Below are positions 24,330 through 33,659 of a stretch of DNA of 64,000 bases, piece after piece. Source of the DNA: Sinomonas atrocyanea (GTDB lineage: Bacteria; Actinomycetota; Actinomycetes; Actinomycetales; Micrococcaceae); contig NZ_JAUSTE010000003.1 in the NCBI RefSeq assembly GCF_030812675.1, forward strand, positions 226,160-290,159. The letters run 5' to 3'. The notes under the pieces are model-generated. The model was not told the DNA's origin. It did not search any database and saw nothing but the letters and a program-made list of their open reading frames with translations. A program made the position numbers and the translations under genes. Position 1 is the first letter of the stretch; every line of letters begins with the position of its first letter.

Positions 24330-25075
24330 GCCTCAAAGGCCAGGTCGTCCTGGTGACCGGATCGAGCGGGGGAATCGGCAACGCCGTCGTCGAGGCGCTC
24401 ACCGGGGCCGGCGCCGTCGTCGTCGGCGCCGACCGCGCCCCGAAGGCCGGCCAGGAATTGGCGGACTTCTTCCCCCTCGACATCACCTCCGAACAGCAGT
24501 GCGCCGGCGTCATCGAGGACACCGCCGGGAAATACGGCCGCATCGACGTCCTCATCCACGCCGCGGGGGTGCTCGGCCCGACCCCCGACCTGATGGAGAC
24601 GACGACCGAAGAGTTCGAATCCGTCATGCGGATCAATGCCTCCGGGACGTTCTCGATGGTTCGCGAGGCCGCCCGTTCGATGACCGGCACCGGCACCGCC
24701 GGCGCGATCGTCGTCCTGTCCTCGGTGGCCGCCAAGGAGGCCCGCAGCAACTACCTCCCGTACAACGCGAGCAAGCTCGCGGTGCTCCACATCATGTGGT
24801 CCTTCGCCCAGATCCTCGGCCCCCACGGCATCTCCGTCAACGCCGTCGCACCGGGCCCGGTCAACACCCCCATGTGGGCCCAGTTCGCCAAGGACACCGG
24901 CCCGGACGCAGCCGCCAACCGGGCCCGGCGCGCCGCCCAGCTGCCGATGGGACGGTTCGCCGAACCCGACGAGGTCGCCCGCGCCATCCTCTTCCTCGCC
25001 GACCCGGACAACCGGTACATCACCGGTGTGACCCTCGACGTGGCCGGCGGAGCCCACCTCGGCGTCGGAACCTGA
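24326..25075 (+). CDS. short-chain dehydrogenase/reductase (SDR)
   Basis: A classical 249-residue SDR with the cofactor loop TGSSGGIG near residues 11-18, the NAG-type motif as HAAGV, catalytic Ser in VVLSSVA, and YNASK with Tyr and Lys. The end AGGAHLGVG is typical. The family oxidises or reduces hydroxyl or keto groups with NAD(P)H; here a sugar or polyol substrate is likely. I chose the ATG at 24326 because GAGGGTGAAG lies upstream and the product starts at the conserved first strand. It follows the transporter with a 220-base gap. Confidence 0.87.
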   Translation: MSLKGQVVLVTGSSGGIGNAVVEALTGAGAVVVGADRAPKAGQELADFFPLDITSEQQCAGVIEDTAGKYGRIDVLIHAAGVLGPTPDLMETTTEEFESVMRINASGTFSMVREAARSMTGTGTAGAIVVLSSVAAKEARSNYLPYNASKLAVLHIMWSFAQILGPHGISVNAVAPGPVNTPMWAQFAKDTGPDAAANRARRAAQLPMGRFAEPDEVARAILFLADPDNRYITGVTLDVAGGAHLGVGT

Positions 25076-25173
25076 CCTCGAGGCCGGTGCAAAACTAAGG
25101 ACGAACAACTCCGGATTTCGGCCAGGACCTGCCTGCGGCAGAGCCTGGGTACAGAACTGAGAAGGACAGCCCA

Positions 25174-25986
25174 ATGATCATCAACACATTCTCCTATCTC
25201 TGGTCAAAAACGGCGATCGAGGCAATCGCGGAATTGGCCGACAACGGGTACGACACTTTCGAAGTTCCGATCAGCTCTCCGCACTGCTGGCCGGACGAAA
25301 TATCCGACTCAGACCGATCGACCATCCATGCAAGGCTCAACGAATACGGCGCCACGATCAGGTCGCTGAATGCCGGCGGATACGACATCAACCTGGCCAG
25401 CCCCGGCGCCAACATGCGGCGCAAGAGCATCGAGCACATCAAGTCGGTGATCGACCTGGCTGCAGCCTGGGGCGCCCGCGAGGTCGTCATATCCCCGGGC
25501 ACGAGACGCCCCATGATCTCCCCATCCCTCGAGAACGTCCACGGATGGATGCACGAGAGCCTGGAGGCCTTGATTCCGATGGCCAGACAGGCTGGCACAC
25601 GGCTCCTCTTCGAGAACACCCCCTATTGCTTCGCGCCCAGCATCCGGGACCTGGCAGGAATCGTGAAGGCGGTCAACGACGATTCGCTCAAGATCGTGTA
25701 CGACGTCGCGAACGCCGCCTACATAGGGGAGGACCCCGTGGCGGCCCTGCTCGCGAACCACCGGTCAATCGGGCTCGTCCACATTTCCGATACCGGCACG
25801 GAAGCCTGGGGACATGACCCGATCGGTACCGGAGTGATCGACTGGAATGGACTCGGCGCCGCCGTCAAGGCAACCTGCGGCATCGACAACGTCGTCCTCG
25901 AGGTCATCCGCGAAGAGAACCCCGTCCACGAATTCAAGAAGGCGCTGGACGAGCTCAGGAACCGAGGCTGGGAGCTAGGGGAGTAA
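25174..25986 (+). CDS. sugar phosphate isomerase/epimerase (ketose 3-epimerase-like TIM barrel)
   Basis: A 270-residue barrel related to D-tagatose/D-psicose 3-epimerases. Metal ligands are visible as Glu in LLFENTPYC, Asp in VYDVANAAY, His in LVHISDTG and Glu in VVLEVIREEN. It starts at an ATG with AGAAGGAC upstream. Codon use is slightly less GC-biased than in the neighbours, as is the following SDR gene, which may mark a separate acquisition. A small hairpin follows the stop. The exact sugar is unknown. Confidence 0.83.
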   Translation: MIINTFSYLWSKTAIEAIAELADNGYDTFEVPISSPHCWPDEISDSDRSTIHARLNEYGATIRSLNAGGYDINLASPGANMRRKSIEHIKSVIDLAAAWGAREVVISPGTRRPMISPSLENVHGWMHESLEALIPMARQAGTRLLFENTPYCFAPSIRDLAGIVKAVNDDSLKIVYDVANAAYIGEDPVAALLANHRSIGLVHISDTGTEAWGHDPIGTGVIDWNGLGAAVKATCGIDNVVLEVIREENPVHEFKKALDELRNRGWELGE

Positions 25987-25987
25987 C

Positions 25988-26008
25988 CCTCTCGGCGAGG
26001 GGCCGAGG
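25988..26008 (+). terminator. hairpin just after the epimerase stop
   Basis: CTCGGC and GCCGAG with a 5-base loop begin within a few bases of the TAA. It is short and has no T-run. Confidence 0.35.
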
Positions 26009-26112
26009 TGGCTGACGGACTGTCGCGTCGGCCGTGCGTCGGCTTCCTCTTTCGTGCGAGGCGAACTGCGCCCACAGGCCGCAGCCGCCCGATCTACTTA
26101 CCAATCCAAATG

Positions 26113-26126
26113 ATTCCCATGTGAAT
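26113..26126. promoter_or_regulatory. near-palindrome upstream of the SDR gene
   Basis: ATTCCCATGTGAAT is symmetric apart from one base pair and lies 24 bases upstream of the SDR start. It could bind the IclR-type protein encoded downstream. Confidence 0.3.
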
Positions 26127-26149
26127 CCCTGTGAATAGGAGTGTGTGCA

Positions 26150-26941
26150 ATGAGGGCTTTGGTCAGCGGTGGAAGCAGCGGCATAGGAGCGTCTGCAAGC
26201 GTGAGGCTTGCAGAGGCGGCCCTTGCCCGGGGCGAGCAGGCGATGATCGCCGTGTGCGGACACGAGCCGAACGGCGGCCAGGATCAAGTCGTCCGATCCA
26301 TCCAGTCAATGGGAGGGACCGCCATCGCGTTGGCGGGCGACCTCGGCAATCCCGACGTGCCCAGTCAGCTGGTGGAGGCCGCAGCAGCAGAGTTCGGCGG
26401 CCTGGATGCATTGGTGGCGAACGCCGGAATCGCCAGTCCGGGCGCAATCTGCGACCTGTCGCTCGAGGACTGGGACGGCATGTTCTCCGTCAACCTCCGC
26501 GGAGCGTGGCTCCTGGCCAAGGCGAGCTACCCGCACCTGAGGGAGAGCCGCGGCGCCGCCTGCTTCACCTCTTCGATGTCCGGTCAGCTCCCGCACGCCG
26601 GATCAGGCGCCTACAGCCCGAGCAAGGCTGCACTGACCATGCTTGCCCAGACCCTCGCGCTGGAGTGGGCGCCCGACGGAATCCGTGTGAATGTGGTCTC
26701 CCCGGGCATGACCCATACACGCATGACCGAGAAGATGTACGCCGATCCGCAGCTCAAGAAAGCGAGGGAGGACATCATCCCGCTGGCGAGGATCGGGGAT
26801 CCCATCGACATCGCCAACGTGATCGAATTCCTCGTGGGCCCGCTATCGGGTTACGTCACCGGGCAGGACATCTGCGTCGATGGCGGCTTCACCAAGTCCA
26901 TTCTCAGCCACATTCCCGGTCGGCCCAGCTCAAGGTCCTGA
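26150..26941 (+). CDS. short-chain dehydrogenase/reductase (SDR)
   Basis: A 263-residue classical SDR with VSGGSSGIGAS at the N-terminus, ANAGIA, catalytic Ser in TSSMSG, YSPSK with Tyr and Lys, and the C-terminal DGGFTKS. I chose the ATG at 26150 because AGGAG lies 9 bases before it; a GTG nine bases earlier is also in frame. It is preceded by a near-palindrome and followed by a strong hairpin, so it may form its own transcript. The substrate is unknown; the context points to a sugar or polyol. Confidence 0.87.
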   Translation: MRALVSGGSSGIGASASVRLAEAALARGEQAMIAVCGHEPNGGQDQVVRSIQSMGGTAIALAGDLGNPDVPSQLVEAAAAEFGGLDALVANAGIASPGAICDLSLEDWDGMFSVNLRGAWLLAKASYPHLRESRGAACFTSSMSGQLPHAGSGAYSPSKAALTMLAQTLALEWAPDGIRVNVVSPGMTHTRMTEKMYADPQLKKAREDIIPLARIGDPIDIANVIEFLVGPLSGYVTGQDICVDGGFTKSILSHIPGRPSSRS

Positions 26942-26962
26942 AGCTTGACCTGCATCGGTACC

Positions 26963-26993
26963 GGGGGAGCGACGCCATACAGGCGTCGCCCCC
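26963..26993 (+). terminator. terminator after the SDR gene
   Basis: GCGACGCC pairs with GGCGTCGC over a 5-base loop and continues as G-run against C-run with one bulged A. It starts about 20 bases after the stop codon. Confidence 0.65.
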
Positions 26994-27262
26994 AGGACGA
27001 CTTGGCGGCAGGCGCGCCAGTGCTCGGAGCCGTCCCGATCAGCCGTCGCCGTCGTCGGCCGGCTAGATGGTTCAGGTGCCTACCGTCGCACCACCCGGGA
27101 AAGCCGACGGTGAGGGTTGCCTCTCCCGATCCGCCCCCGTTACCGCACGCTTCCGAGGGCAGCGGAGCCGGCCACGCGGTCTTCAGCCCAGGTCCACGGT
27201 GGTCCCCAACGACGCCGCCTGGTTGTCGTGAATCACGTTGCCGTTCTCAGAGAGGCCCCCCA
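26994..27262. other. upstream region of the IclR gene
   Basis: No gene is seen here. It contains an inverted repeat with arms ACCGTCG (27082-27088) and CGACGGT (27105-27111), which could be an operator for the IclR-type regulator. No clear promoter boxes are visible by eye. Confidence 0.35.
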
Positions 27263-27988
27263 ATGGCAGGATCTATGGCCGTGAACCGCTCCATCGAGCT
27301 GCTCGCGATCCTGGCGGCACACCCCTTGGAACCTATGGCAGTGACCGAGATTGCGGACGCGCTCGGCGCTGCCCGGGGCTCAGTTGTATCGGTGTGCACC
27401 GCCCTCGAGATGGGCGGCCTGCTCGAGCGCGGAGCAGACGGCTACCGGCTGGGCCGGCGTCTGGCCGAACTGGGCGGCGCCTATGTGAACTCCTTCCCAG
27501 AAGTTCAGTCGTTCCACGAGGCGTGCGCCAGATCGAGCATTGCGGGCCGTGAACTCGTGCAACTCGTCATGCTCGACGGTCCCCAAGTGCTGGTCATGGC
27601 CCGGCACGAAGGGAGGGCCCCGCTCATGGCAGCGGGCAGACCCGGGGACAGACTGCCCGCCGTTTCGACTGCGGCGGGGAGGGCGCTACTGGCGTCCCTG
27701 CCTGCAGGGGATAGCCGGGTGTCCCACCGGCTCCAAAGCGAGCTCCAGCAGGTCAGGGAGCGAGGCTTCGCCCTCGAGTTCGGGGAGGTCCACCCGGCCG
27801 TAACGGCCATCGCTGCCGCCGTTCCCTCGCAGACCCCATCGCCCGCCTTCGCCGTGGGCATATCCCTCACAGGAGTGCGGCTCACCGAAGAGGGAGCCAA
27901 CGCCTACGGCCGCGCGGCCCGGTCGATCGCAGCGCAGACAGCTCGTCGAGCGCTCCGCCAGCGCGGAACCCAGCTACGCGCCGGCTGA
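27263..27988 (+). CDS. IclR-family transcriptional regulator
   Basis: A 241-residue regulator with an N-terminal winged HTH (about residues 5-65; AVTEIADALGAARGSVVSVC) and a C-terminal effector-binding domain of the IclR type (about 80-235). The effector domain includes PAVSTAAGRALLASL and the usual RERGFALEFGEVHPAVTAIAA segment. I chose the ATG at 27263, which has AGAGG upstream and begins just before the HTH. IclR proteins control small catabolic operons and respond to organic acids or sugars. It probably regulates the adjoining SDR genes, or the convergent operon that ends at 28243. Confidence 0.85.
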   Translation: MAGSMAVNRSIELLAILAAHPLEPMAVTEIADALGAARGSVVSVCTALEMGGLLERGADGYRLGRRLAELGGAYVNSFPEVQSFHEACARSSIAGRELVQLVMLDGPQVLVMARHEGRAPLMAAGRPGDRLPAVSTAAGRALLASLPAGDSRVSHRLQSELQQVRERGFALEFGEVHPAVTAIAAAVPSQTPSPAFAVGISLTGVRLTEEGANAYGRAARSIAAQTARRALRQRGTQLRAG

Positions 27989-28114
27989 CTGGCAGCCAGC
28001 CACCCTTACGCAGCTGTTGGGAGTTCCCCGAAGAGCGGTGACTGACCCCAGATCGGCCAGAACGGATCAGGGCGGCGGAATGCCGCTCCTCGCAGCCTTG
28101 GCATGACCGTCTCA

Positions 28115-28130
28115 TCAAAGGAACCATTAC
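28115..28130. repeat. intergenic dyad repeat, copy 2
   Basis: TCAAAGGAACCATTAC lies between the convergent IclR and amidohydrolase genes. It shares 14 of 16 bases with the copy at 41355. Confidence 0.4.
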
Positions 28131-28242
28131 CGAAAGACCGCTCGAGATCCGGCTTCTCGGACTCACGAGTCCCAGAAGGTCGGACCTCGTGGGCCGGGTG
28201 GCTGGTGCTCGGCGCGGCGCATGGACTACACGCGTCGGCTGA

Positions 28243-29211
28243 TCATCCTCTGTAGTCTCCGCCAGAGGGGATCGACGTGGGAGCAGGGTCCGCCTGAGGG
28301 TGGGCGGTGCCGAGCCTGTAGAACTCACGGGCGGTTCCGGCGAACAGCCTCTTGCGCTCGTTCTGGGAGAGGTCGGCGGTGATGTGGTCGAAGGCTCGGA
28401 AGACGTCGGTGTAGGTGGAGTAGAGACCGTCGACAGGGAAGTTGCTGCCGAACATGCAGCGCTGCGGGCCGAAGAAGTCGATGGTCGTGAGGACGATCTG
28501 GCGGATGCTGTCGGTGGTCCAGGTGTGGTCGTTGGTGCCGAGGGCGGAGATCTTGACGGTGGTGTTGGGCTCGGCGGCGAGGAGGCGCATACCCTTCGCC
28601 CATTCAGCTAGGCCGTTGTCGTCGCGTTCGATCGGCATGCCGGCGTGGTCGAGCACGATGGGGGTCGATCCGTGGTCGGCGGCCAGGCGGGCGGCGTCGG
28701 CCAGTTGGTGAGGGAAGACCTGCAGGTCGAAGGAGAGGCCGAGGTCGCCGAGGGCCCGGAAGCCCCTGAGCCAGTCGGGGTCCTGCAAGAGGTCGTCGCG
28801 GTCGCGGTGGGAGTAGTAGGGATCGGGGTGCCAGTTGAGGATGTCCCGCACGCCCCTGACCGATGCACGGTCTCGGTGTTTTGCGAGCTGGTCGTGCGCG
28901 TCGGGCGCGGTGAGGTCAACCTTGACGACTTGGACGGTGGGGAAGGGCCCGTGGGCGATGACCCGGTCGACCCATTCGGCCTCCCACAGGGGGTCGGCTG
29001 CGCCGTTCTCGATGTGCACGGAGCCGACGAGGCGGGCATCGATCTCTGCGAGGCCGGCGGCGTCGGCCAGATAGTCGTCGAGGAGGTAGTCCCGCCGCAG
29101 CGGCAGGTCGTCGCCGTGGTAGCGCTTCTGGGGTTGGCCCTCGAGCCAGGGGTAGCTCGCTGCGCTGAGCAGGCAGAGGTGGTGGTGGGCGTCGATGACT
29201 TCCAGCGTCAC
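28243..29211 (-). CDS. amidohydrolase-2 family lactonase/hydrolase
   Basis: A 322-residue TIM-barrel amidohydrolase related to L-fuconolactonase and 2-pyrone-4,6-dicarboxylate lactonase. It has the N-terminal metal motif IDAHHHL, a His in VLDHAGMPIE and the C-terminal MFGSNFPVD. In the last motif many relatives have Asp where this protein has Asn (GSN rather than GSD), but GSN variants are common in the sub-branch. The GTG start overlaps the stop of the preceding dehydrogenase gene. As the last gene of a sugar-acid operon, it would hydrolyse a sugar lactone made by an NAD-dependent dehydrogenase. The exact lactone is unknown. Confidence 0.84.
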   Translation of the reverse strand: MTLEVIDAHHHLCLLSAASYPWLEGQPQKRYHGDDLPLRRDYLLDDYLADAAGLAEIDARLVGSVHIENGAADPLWEAEWVDRVIAHGPFPTVQVVKVDLTAPDAHDQLAKHRDRASVRGVRDILNWHPDPYYSHRDRDDLLQDPDWLRGFRALGDLGLSFDLQVFPHQLADAARLAADHGSTPIVLDHAGMPIERDDNGLAEWAKGMRLLAAEPNTTVKISALGTNDHTWTTDSIRQIVLTTIDFFGPQRCMFGSNFPVDGLYSTYTDVFRAFDHITADLSQNERKRLFAGTAREFYRLGTAHPQADPAPTSIPSGGDYRG

Positions 29212-30116
29212 GTCGCGGTGCTCCTGGTCTTCTCGATGGTGCCGGCGATGGTGAGTTCGACGGCGGAATGGTCGAGGTCGCCGAGCCCTTCGTCGATCAT
29301 CTGCTCGAAGACGTCCTTGAGGGTCTGGGACACGGGCAGACGCAGGCCCTTGGCGGCGGCGGTGTCGGCGGCGAAGCGGAGGTCTTTGAGCTGGTTGACC
29401 GCGCTTCCGCCTCCGGTGAAGTCGCCGGTGAGCCATCGGTCGCGCTTCTGCCGGAGCACTTCGGAGTTCGCGAGCCCGCCGCCGAAGATCCGCAGGAGCT
29501 GGGCTCTGTCGAGTCCCCAGGCGTCGGCGAGGACGAGCGCTTCGGAGATTGCCGTCACTGTGCTGGCGACGATGACCTGGTTGCAGGCCTTGGCGATCTC
29601 CCCGTTCCCCGGCCGCCCGAAGTGGATGACCGTTGCACCGACGTTCTCGAGCACGGGCATGGCCTTGGCGACGGCCCAGTCCTGGCCGCCGACCATAACG
29701 CTCAGGGTGCCGCTTTCGGCTCCGGCGACGCCGCCGCTGAGGGGAGCGTCGACGACGCCGATGCCATCCATGGCGAGCTCTTGGGCGAGCTCGGCGACTT
29801 CGGTGGGGGACACGGTCCCGTGGACGACCAGCACGGGATGGTCGGTCTTCGCGCGGTGCCAGCCCGCGAGGAGCCCGTCCTCGCCCCGGAGGACGTCCTC
29901 GACGTCGGACAGGTCCGTCAGCACGGTCAGGGCGATGTCAGCGGCTGCGTCCGCGGGGGACGCGGCGAGGCGGGCCCCGCGGGCGGCGAGGGCATCGGCC
30001 TTCGAAGCTGTCCTGTTCCACACAGTCAGGCTGCCGAGGGATTCGAGGAGCCGCTCGGCGGTGGGCAGGCCCATCCGTCCCAGGCCCAGGAGCGAGACAG
30101 CAGGCTGCTCTGTCAC
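29208..30116 (-). CDS. 3-hydroxyisobutyrate dehydrogenase-family NAD(P)-oxidoreductase
   Basis: A 302-residue beta-hydroxyacid dehydrogenase. It has the N-terminal nucleotide motif LGLGRMGLP, the substrate-binding DAPLSGGVAGAESGTLSVM, and the catalytic Lys region KACNQVIVAS. Relatives act on tartronate semialdehyde, threonate or 3-hydroxyisobutyrate. GTGA overlaps tie it to the genes on both sides. In a sugar-acid operon, tartronate semialdehyde reduction or threonate-type oxidation is more likely than valine breakdown, but the residues seen do not decide this. Confidence 0.86.
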   Translation of the reverse strand: MTEQPAVSLLGLGRMGLPTAERLLESLGSLTVWNRTASKADALAARGARLAASPADAAADIALTVLTDLSDVEDVLRGEDGLLAGWHRAKTDHPVLVVHGTVSPTEVAELAQELAMDGIGVVDAPLSGGVAGAESGTLSVMVGGQDWAVAKAMPVLENVGATVIHFGRPGNGEIAKACNQVIVASTVTAISEALVLADAWGLDRAQLLRIFGGGLANSEVLRQKRDRWLTGDFTGGGSAVNQLKDLRFAADTAAAKGLRLPVSQTLKDVFEQMIDEGLGDLDHSAVELTIAGTIEKTRSTAT

Positions 30117-31039
30117 GGGTTCACCTCGTCAAGGTCGACGAGAAGGTCTTCGGAGAGCTGCTCGAGCGTGTGCTCGGCCTTGAAGCCCAGCAGCTCGTGC
30201 GAGCGGCGCAGGGAGACGGGGACGTCCCGGCCGGCGACCGGGTCGCGCGGGACCGTGGGGGCGTAGCGTTCCAGGGCATCCTCGGTCGGCTGGCGCAGGT
30301 AGGTCTGCGGGGCGGCGACGAGGATACCGGGCGCAGCAGGGGTCGGGTGGGAGAGTGCCGCCTGGACGGCACCGGCCGCGTCCCGGACGTCGAGGTAGGT
30401 CCAGCCTTCGCAGGCCTGCCTCCTCGGGTCTTCTTCGATCCCGCCCCGGATGTGCCGGGCGAACACCGTCCCCTCGTCTTCGTAGATGTCCCGGACGAGA
30501 GGGAAGCGCAGTCCGGTGAGCTCCGTCCCGTGCTGTGACGCCAGGGCTGTGGCGGCGTTCTCGTTGGCCTGCTTCGAGAGGGAGTAGGCGTCGGCGATGG
30601 CTGCCGGCTCATCCTCGTCCCAGGGGTAGCGGGAGGGGAGGACATCGTGCGGGTTCAGCGGGAGGCCGAAGGCATTGATGCTCGAGGCGTACACGACCTT
30701 CGCCACCCCGGCCTGCCCTGCAGCGTCCATGACGATGAAGGTGCCGAGGGCGTTGGCGGCGTAGATCTCCTCCGGTGTGCCGCGGTCGAGCCCGGCACGG
30801 CCGGCCAGGTGGACGACCGCGTCCTGGCCCGCGACGGCGCGGCGTACGGTCTCCGCATCGGTGACTGTGCCCGGGGTGAACGACGCCGCACCCTCCGGAA
30901 CCCTGGCGCCGGTGATGTCGAGGACGGTTACGTGGTGGCCGAGGGCGGCCAGGTGCCCGACGACGGCGGCTCCGATGAGGCCGCTGCCGCCGGTGACGAG
31001 CACTCGCCGCCCGGACCCGTGGGCGTGACTGGGGGTCAC
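30113..31039 (-). CDS. NAD-dependent epimerase/dehydratase family protein
   Basis: A 308-residue extended SDR. It has the cofactor motif VTGGSGLIG near residue 14, VVHLAGRAG, the active-site Ser region VYASSINAFG, and YSLSK with Tyr and Lys. The family includes uronate dehydrogenases and D-erythronate dehydrogenases, which oxidise a sugar acid or make a lactone. A dehydrogenase of this kind followed by a lactonase-like amidohydrolase gene is consistent with oxidation of an aldose or uronate to a lactone. GTGA overlaps on both sides fix the start at 31039. Confidence 0.84.
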   Translation of the reverse strand: MTPSHAHGSGRRVLVTGGSGLIGAAVVGHLAALGHHVTVLDITGARVPEGAASFTPGTVTDAETVRRAVAGQDAVVHLAGRAGLDRGTPEEIYAANALGTFIVMDAAGQAGVAKVVYASSINAFGLPLNPHDVLPSRYPWDEDEPAAIADAYSLSKQANENAATALASQHGTELTGLRFPLVRDIYEDEGTVFARHIRGGIEEDPRRQACEGWTYLDVRDAAGAVQAALSHPTPAAPGILVAAPQTYLRQPTEDALERYAPTVPRDPVAGRDVPVSLRRSHELLGFKAEHTLEQLSEDLLVDLDEVNP

Positions 31040-32139
31040 AGGGACGCCCCGGTCCGCGGGCTCGTACCGCTGCTCCCGCTTGCCTGATCCGCGCTCGTTC
31101 CCGGGGCCTCCGCAGCTGCGGGAGCGCCAGGAGCCGCGCCCTTGTCGGTGTCGCCCTTGCCCCGGCGGAGCATGGGCCAGCCCTTGCTCATCTGGTCGAC
31201 GGCGACCGCGACGACGACCACGGCGCCGGTGACGATCTGCTCGTAGAAGCTCGGCACGTTCAGCAGCACGAGGCCGTTGGTGAGTCCGCCGAGGATGAGG
31301 GCACCGATGAGGGTGCCGCCGATGCGGCCCTCGCCGCCCATGAGGTTGGCGCCGCCGATGACGGCCGCGGCGATCGCGGTGAGCAGGTAGGGGCTTCCGG
31401 CCTCGGACTGGGCGGCGGAGATGCGGGCGACGACGACCATGCCGGCCAGGGCGGCGAGGAGTCCGGAGATGCCGTAGACGAGGAGCTTGACCCGGTTGAC
31501 CCGGATGCCGGAGAGCCAGGCGGTCTCCTCGCTCCCGCCCGTGGCGATGACGTTCTGCCCGAAGACGGTGCGGCGGAGCAGCAGCCAGGCCAGGATGGCC
31601 ACGACGATGACGACCACGACCACGATGGGGATGCCGCCGATGTAGCTGTTGAGCATGAACACGAAGGAGGAGGGGACGTTGTAAACGGGGGTGCCGTTGG
31701 TGGTCACGTAGGCCAGGCCCTGGTAGATGCTCATCGTGCCCAGTGTGGCGATGAAGGGCGGGAGCTTCAGCAGGGTGATCAGGAGTCCGTTGACCACCCC
31801 GGCGGCGAAGCCGAGTACCAGGCCCACCAGCAGCGCTGCGACGGGGGAGACCCCTGCGTTGACCATGAGGTCCGCGGAGACGATGCCGACGAAGCTGGCG
31901 ATCGATCCCACGGAGAGGTCGATGCCGCCGGTGACGATGACGAAGGTCAGCCCGATGCCGATGAGGGCGTTGACGCAGGCGGAGACCGCGACGTCGCGGA
32001 GGTTGTTGATGTTGAGGAAGTTCGGATTCAGCAGGCCGAGTCCGAGGAAGATGACCACGGCGGCGATAACGATGCCGAGGGCCTGGATGTTGACCGGACG
32101 CCTGCGTCCGTTCGGGCGAGCCGCGCTGTCCTTGTTCAT
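31036..32139 (-). CDS. ribose-type ABC transporter permease
   Basis: A 367-residue inner-membrane permease of the RbsC/BPD_transp_2 family with about 9-10 hydrophobic helices. It has the family landmarks TGGIDLSVGSIASFVG and GRIGGTLIGALILGGLTNGL. The C-terminal 40 residues are polar, Ala/Ser/Gly-rich and unusual in length for RbsC. It is coupled by ATGA to the ATPase gene upstream and by GTGA to the epimerase gene downstream, so transporter and enzymes are made together. The substrate is a sugar or sugar acid. Confidence 0.9.
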   Translation of the reverse strand: MNKDSAARPNGRRRPVNIQALGIVIAAVVIFLGLGLLNPNFLNINNLRDVAVSACVNALIGIGLTFVIVTGGIDLSVGSIASFVGIVSADLMVNAGVSPVAALLVGLVLGFAAGVVNGLLITLLKLPPFIATLGTMSIYQGLAYVTTNGTPVYNVPSSFVFMLNSYIGGIPIVVVVVIVVAILAWLLLRRTVFGQNVIATGGSEETAWLSGIRVNRVKLLVYGISGLLAALAGMVVVARISAAQSEAGSPYLLTAIAAAVIGGANLMGGEGRIGGTLIGALILGGLTNGLVLLNVPSFYEQIVTGAVVVVAVAVDQMSKGWPMLRRGKGDTDKGAAPGAPAAAEAPGTSADQASGSSGTSPRTGASL

Positions 32140-33638
32140 GTGGTTTCCTTCGCGATCCCCATGGCGCTGGCCACGAGGCTGTGTTCGTTGATGTCTTCGC
32201 CGACATGTTCGGAGAGGATGCGGCCGCCGCGCATGACCAGGACCCGGTCGCTGAGGGAGATGATCTCGGGCAGGTCGGAGGAGACGACAATGACGGCGTT
32301 GCCGGCGGCGGCCAGTTCGTCGATCACGTGGTAGATCTCGGCGCGGCCGCCCACGTCGACGCCCTTGGTCGGCTCGTCGAAGAGGAAGACCCGCGAGCCA
32401 CGCCGCAGCCACTTGGCGATGACGATCTTCTGCTGGTTGCCGCCGGAGTACTGGCGGGCAAGCAGCCGGACGTTGGCCGGCTTGAGGGCCAGCGACGCGC
32501 CGATCTCCTGGGCGACCGCGGCCTGCCGGCGCGGGCTGGTGAAGGGTCCGGGCCCGTTGAGCTCCTTGGCGCCGGCCAGGGCGATGTTGGCGTACGCGGG
32601 CATCTGCAGTGCAAGGCCCTGCTGCTTGCGGTCCTCGGGGATGAAGGCGATGCCCGCGGCGCGGCTGTCGTTCGGGGTCCGGAGATGCACTCGTTTCCCG
32701 TCGATCTCCACCTCTCCGGAGGCGCCGCGGTCTGCCCGGATGAGGGCGCGGAGCAGCTCGGTGCGGCCCGAGCCGACGAGGCCGGCGATCCCCAGCACCT
32801 CGCCGCGGCGGACCTCGAGGGAATTCGCGTGCGGCGAGGCCGGGCTGGCGATGCCGGTGGCGCGGAAGACGACGGGAGCATCGTCGGAGACGGGGTGCTG
32901 CCTGCGGAAGCCGAGCAGCTCGCGTCCGACCATGTTGCGCACGATCTCCTCGACACTCGTGTCGGCGATGCGCTTCTCGAAGCCGACGCGGCCGTCGCGC
33001 AGGACGACGACGCGGTCGGAGACGCGCATGACTTCGGGCATCTTGTGGGAGACGAAGATGACTCCCACGCCCCGGTCCGTGACGATCTGGCGGACGCGCT
33101 TGAGGACGGCCTCGACGTTGTGCTCGAGCATCGAGGTCGTCGGCTCGTCCAGTGCGACGATCTTGGCGCCGAAGGCGAAGGCCTTGGCGATCGTGAGGGC
33201 GTGCCGCTGGGCCGGGCTGAGGTCCGCCATCCGGGCGGTGCCCTTGAGCGGGAATCCCATGGCGGCCACGTCGGCCAGGGCCCCTTCGACTGCCTTGGCT
33301 GCCTGGCGGCGCTCCTTGGCGCTCCTGCCGAGCAGGAGGTTCTGCTCGACGGTCAGCTGGGGCACAATGGCCGGTTCCTGGTGGGCGATGACGACGCCGT
33401 CGGCCAGGGCCCGGCGCGGCGTGTACTCGCTGCGCCGGACCCCGTCCACCGTCACCGTTCCGTGGTCAGGGGTCAGGGAACCGCCCAGGATGCCGAGCAG
33501 GGTGCTCTTCCCGGCCCCGTTCTCGCCGGCCAGGGTCAGCACCTCGCCGCGGTCCAGGTGGAAGCTCACGTCGTCGAGTGCCCGGACGCCGGGGAACGAC
33601 TTGGCGACGTTCCTGATCTCAAGGAGGGTGTCAGTCAT
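32136..33638 (-). CDS. ribose-type ABC transporter ATP-binding protein
   Basis: A 500-residue tandem ATPase like RbsA. The first half has Walker A GENGAGKS (residues 38-45) and Walker B IVALDEPTTS, with LSPAQRHALTIAKA in the signature position. The second half has the degenerate P-loop GLVGSGRTE usual for this family, the signature YSGGNQQKIVIAKWL and Walker B FLFDEPTKG. The cytoplasmic partner of the permease encoded next. The ATG has AGGACAC upstream and lies 21 bases after the binding-protein gene. Confidence 0.92.
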   Translation of the reverse strand: MTDTLLEIRNVAKSFPGVRALDDVSFHLDRGEVLTLAGENGAGKSTLLGILGGSLTPDHGTVTVDGVRRSEYTPRRALADGVVIAHQEPAIVPQLTVEQNLLLGRSAKERRQAAKAVEGALADVAAMGFPLKGTARMADLSPAQRHALTIAKAFAFGAKIVALDEPTTSMLEHNVEAVLKRVRQIVTDRGVGVIFVSHKMPEVMRVSDRVVVLRDGRVGFEKRIADTSVEEIVRNMVGRELLGFRRQHPVSDDAPVVFRATGIASPASPHANSLEVRRGEVLGIAGLVGSGRTELLRALIRADRGASGEVEIDGKRVHLRTPNDSRAAGIAFIPEDRKQQGLALQMPAYANIALAGAKELNGPGPFTSPRRQAAVAQEIGASLALKPANVRLLARQYSGGNQQKIVIAKWLRRGSRVFLFDEPTKGVDVGGRAEIYHVIDELAAAGNAVIVVSSDLPEIISLSDRVLVMRGGRILSEHVGEDINEHSLVASAMGIAKETT

Positions 33639-33659
33639 GGTGTGTCCTGTCGTGCCCGA